A model generated the notes under the pieces. The model worked only from the letters and a program-made list of their open reading frames with translations, was not told the DNA's origin and made no database searches. A DNA stretch of 5,534 nt. Source: Clostridia bacterium. GTDB lineage: Bacteria; Bacillota; Clostridia; Christensenellales; DUVY01. Below, piece after piece: positions 5,149-5,534 of this stretch. A program made the translations under genes and the position numbers. Numbering within the stretch: position 1 is the stretch's first letter; each line of letters begins with the position of its first letter. The stretch lies in contig BNZQ01000087.1 in the NCBI GenBank assembly GCA_026001225.1, positions 1-5,534 of the forward strand, read 5' to 3'.

Positions 5149-5363
5149 ATGAGCATTCAAAACAATTTATACGAATACAAAATATTGCGAATGATCATTA
5201 TCGGGATCATGACATTCCCGTTTCGGACGATACCGTCATGGCGAAACGCGTCAATGAATTCGCGGAACAGGGCTGGAAATTGACGAGCGCCGTCGCTTAT
5301 CCGGTTTCCGAATATATGAACGAGAATACACTGTATTTTGAAAGACGGAAAAACGACGGCTAA
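5149..5363 (+). pseudogene. Small DUF4177-like protein, single-base frameshift
   Basis: ATG 5149 opens a frame beginning MSIQNNLYEYKILR. At about 5188-5192 the sensible reading moves by -1 to the frame ending at TAA 5361-5363: NDHYRDHDIPVSDDT, then VNEFAEQGWKLTSAV, then TLYFERRKNDG. Joined, these give about 71 residues with the plan of DUF4177-type proteins: an N-terminal Y-E-Y-K-[VI] strand, a central helix ending in (E/Q)GW(K/E)L, and a last strand ending in (F/L)-x-R-(R/K)-K. Neither frame alone gives this. One missing base, for example a third A after GCG at 5187-5189, would repair it, so a sequencing error is as likely as true decay. There is no Shine-Dalgarno; the promoter implies a leaderless mRNA. 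Proteins of this type have no known function. The gene shares its control region with the divergent XRE repressor. Confidence 0.65.
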
Positions 5364-5474
5364 CAAAGCGCGGGGAAAAATCAAACAGAAGTTCCATAAA
5401 AGATTTTTGTAAATTGCAAGTAAAAGCGCAACGGTAGGTACGTAGGATTGAGAAAGAGATGATATTGTCCTTTG
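5364..5474. other. Gene-free AT-richer stretch
   Basis: No plausible gene was recognised; the - strand open frames through here have no family features. GCGCGGGGAAAAA (5368-5380) is an exact copy of 2028-2040; both copies lie 4-6 bp after a stop codon. AAAAATC (5376-5382) could pair with GATTTTT (5402-5408), a weak possible terminator for the DUF4177-like gene. Confidence 0.4.
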
Positions 5475-5513
5475 TATTTCTTGTGTCAGCCCGGAGGGGT
5501 GACACAAGAAATA
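5475..5513. repeat. 14-bp perfect inverted repeat (possible palindromic element)
   Basis: TATTTCTTGTGTCA (5475-5488) is the exact reverse complement of TGACACAAGAAATA (5500-5513). The 11-base centre GCCCGGAGGGG can itself pair CCC with GGG. No T-run follows on either strand, so it is unlikely to be an intrinsic terminator. It may be an interspersed palindromic repeat or the end of an element that continues past the window edge. Confidence 0.65.
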
Positions 5514-5534
5514 GAAAGTTCGGTTTGAAATACG

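Noticed and set aside
5430..5450. GGTAGGTACGTAGG short repeat, considered as CRISPR or binding site
   Set aside because: Only partial, overlapping copies of GGTA/GTAGG; no repeat-spacer structure.
5157..5507. Two overlapping - strand open frames of 116 and 84 residues
   Set aside because: They run antisense through the DUF4177-like gene and the palindrome, and show no recognisable domain or ribosome binding site.

Overview
The window is 5.5 kb of moderately GC-rich DNA. It fits an uncultured, Clostridia-like member of the Bacillota. The grounds are a whiA gene followed directly by an HPr/Crh-type gene (the order found around whiA-crh in Bacillus), a secreted beta-propeller lipoprotein with the STTNVQ-EGVDEADIVK signature, and sigma-A promoters with clear TATAAT boxes. 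Placement below phylum is inference; no rRNA or tRNA is present.

Layout, left to right. (1) 3-1070, + strand: the 3' part of whiA, then a small HPr-fold protein that keeps the regulatory serine but has lost the phosphorylatable histidine. (2) 1071-1323: a non-coding block with three successive inverted repeats, either a structured RNA or a dispersed repeat. (3) 1324-2064: a strong promoter, an Lgt-like membrane protein broken by a +1 frameshift near a run of seven T, and a possible terminator. (4) 2116-4035: a 639-residue lipoprotein with a beta-propeller body and a C-terminal InlB B-repeat-like (Flg_new) module. (5) 4082-4817: a TetR-family regulator with its own promoter and a palindrome over the predicted transcription start. 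(6) 4854-5363: an XRE-family repressor on the - strand, divergent from a small DUF4177-like gene on the + strand that carries a single-base frameshift. Two near-identical 15-bp palindromes lie in the shared promoter region. (7) 5364-5534: no gene seen; a 14-bp perfect inverted repeat lies near the right edge.

The most striking pattern is in the promoters. Three genes (Lgt-like, XRE, DUF4177-like) have exactly 6 bp between the -10 hexamer and the ATG and no Shine-Dalgarno. Their predicted transcription start is therefore the A of the ATG, which points to leaderless mRNAs. The HPr-like, propeller and TetR genes have ordinary ribosome binding sites. The best candidate for an undescribed system is the XRE/DUF4177-like pair: a compact divergent switch with twin operators and leaderless transcripts on both sides.

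Two single-base frameshifts in 5.5 kb may be sequencing errors rather than true gene decay.
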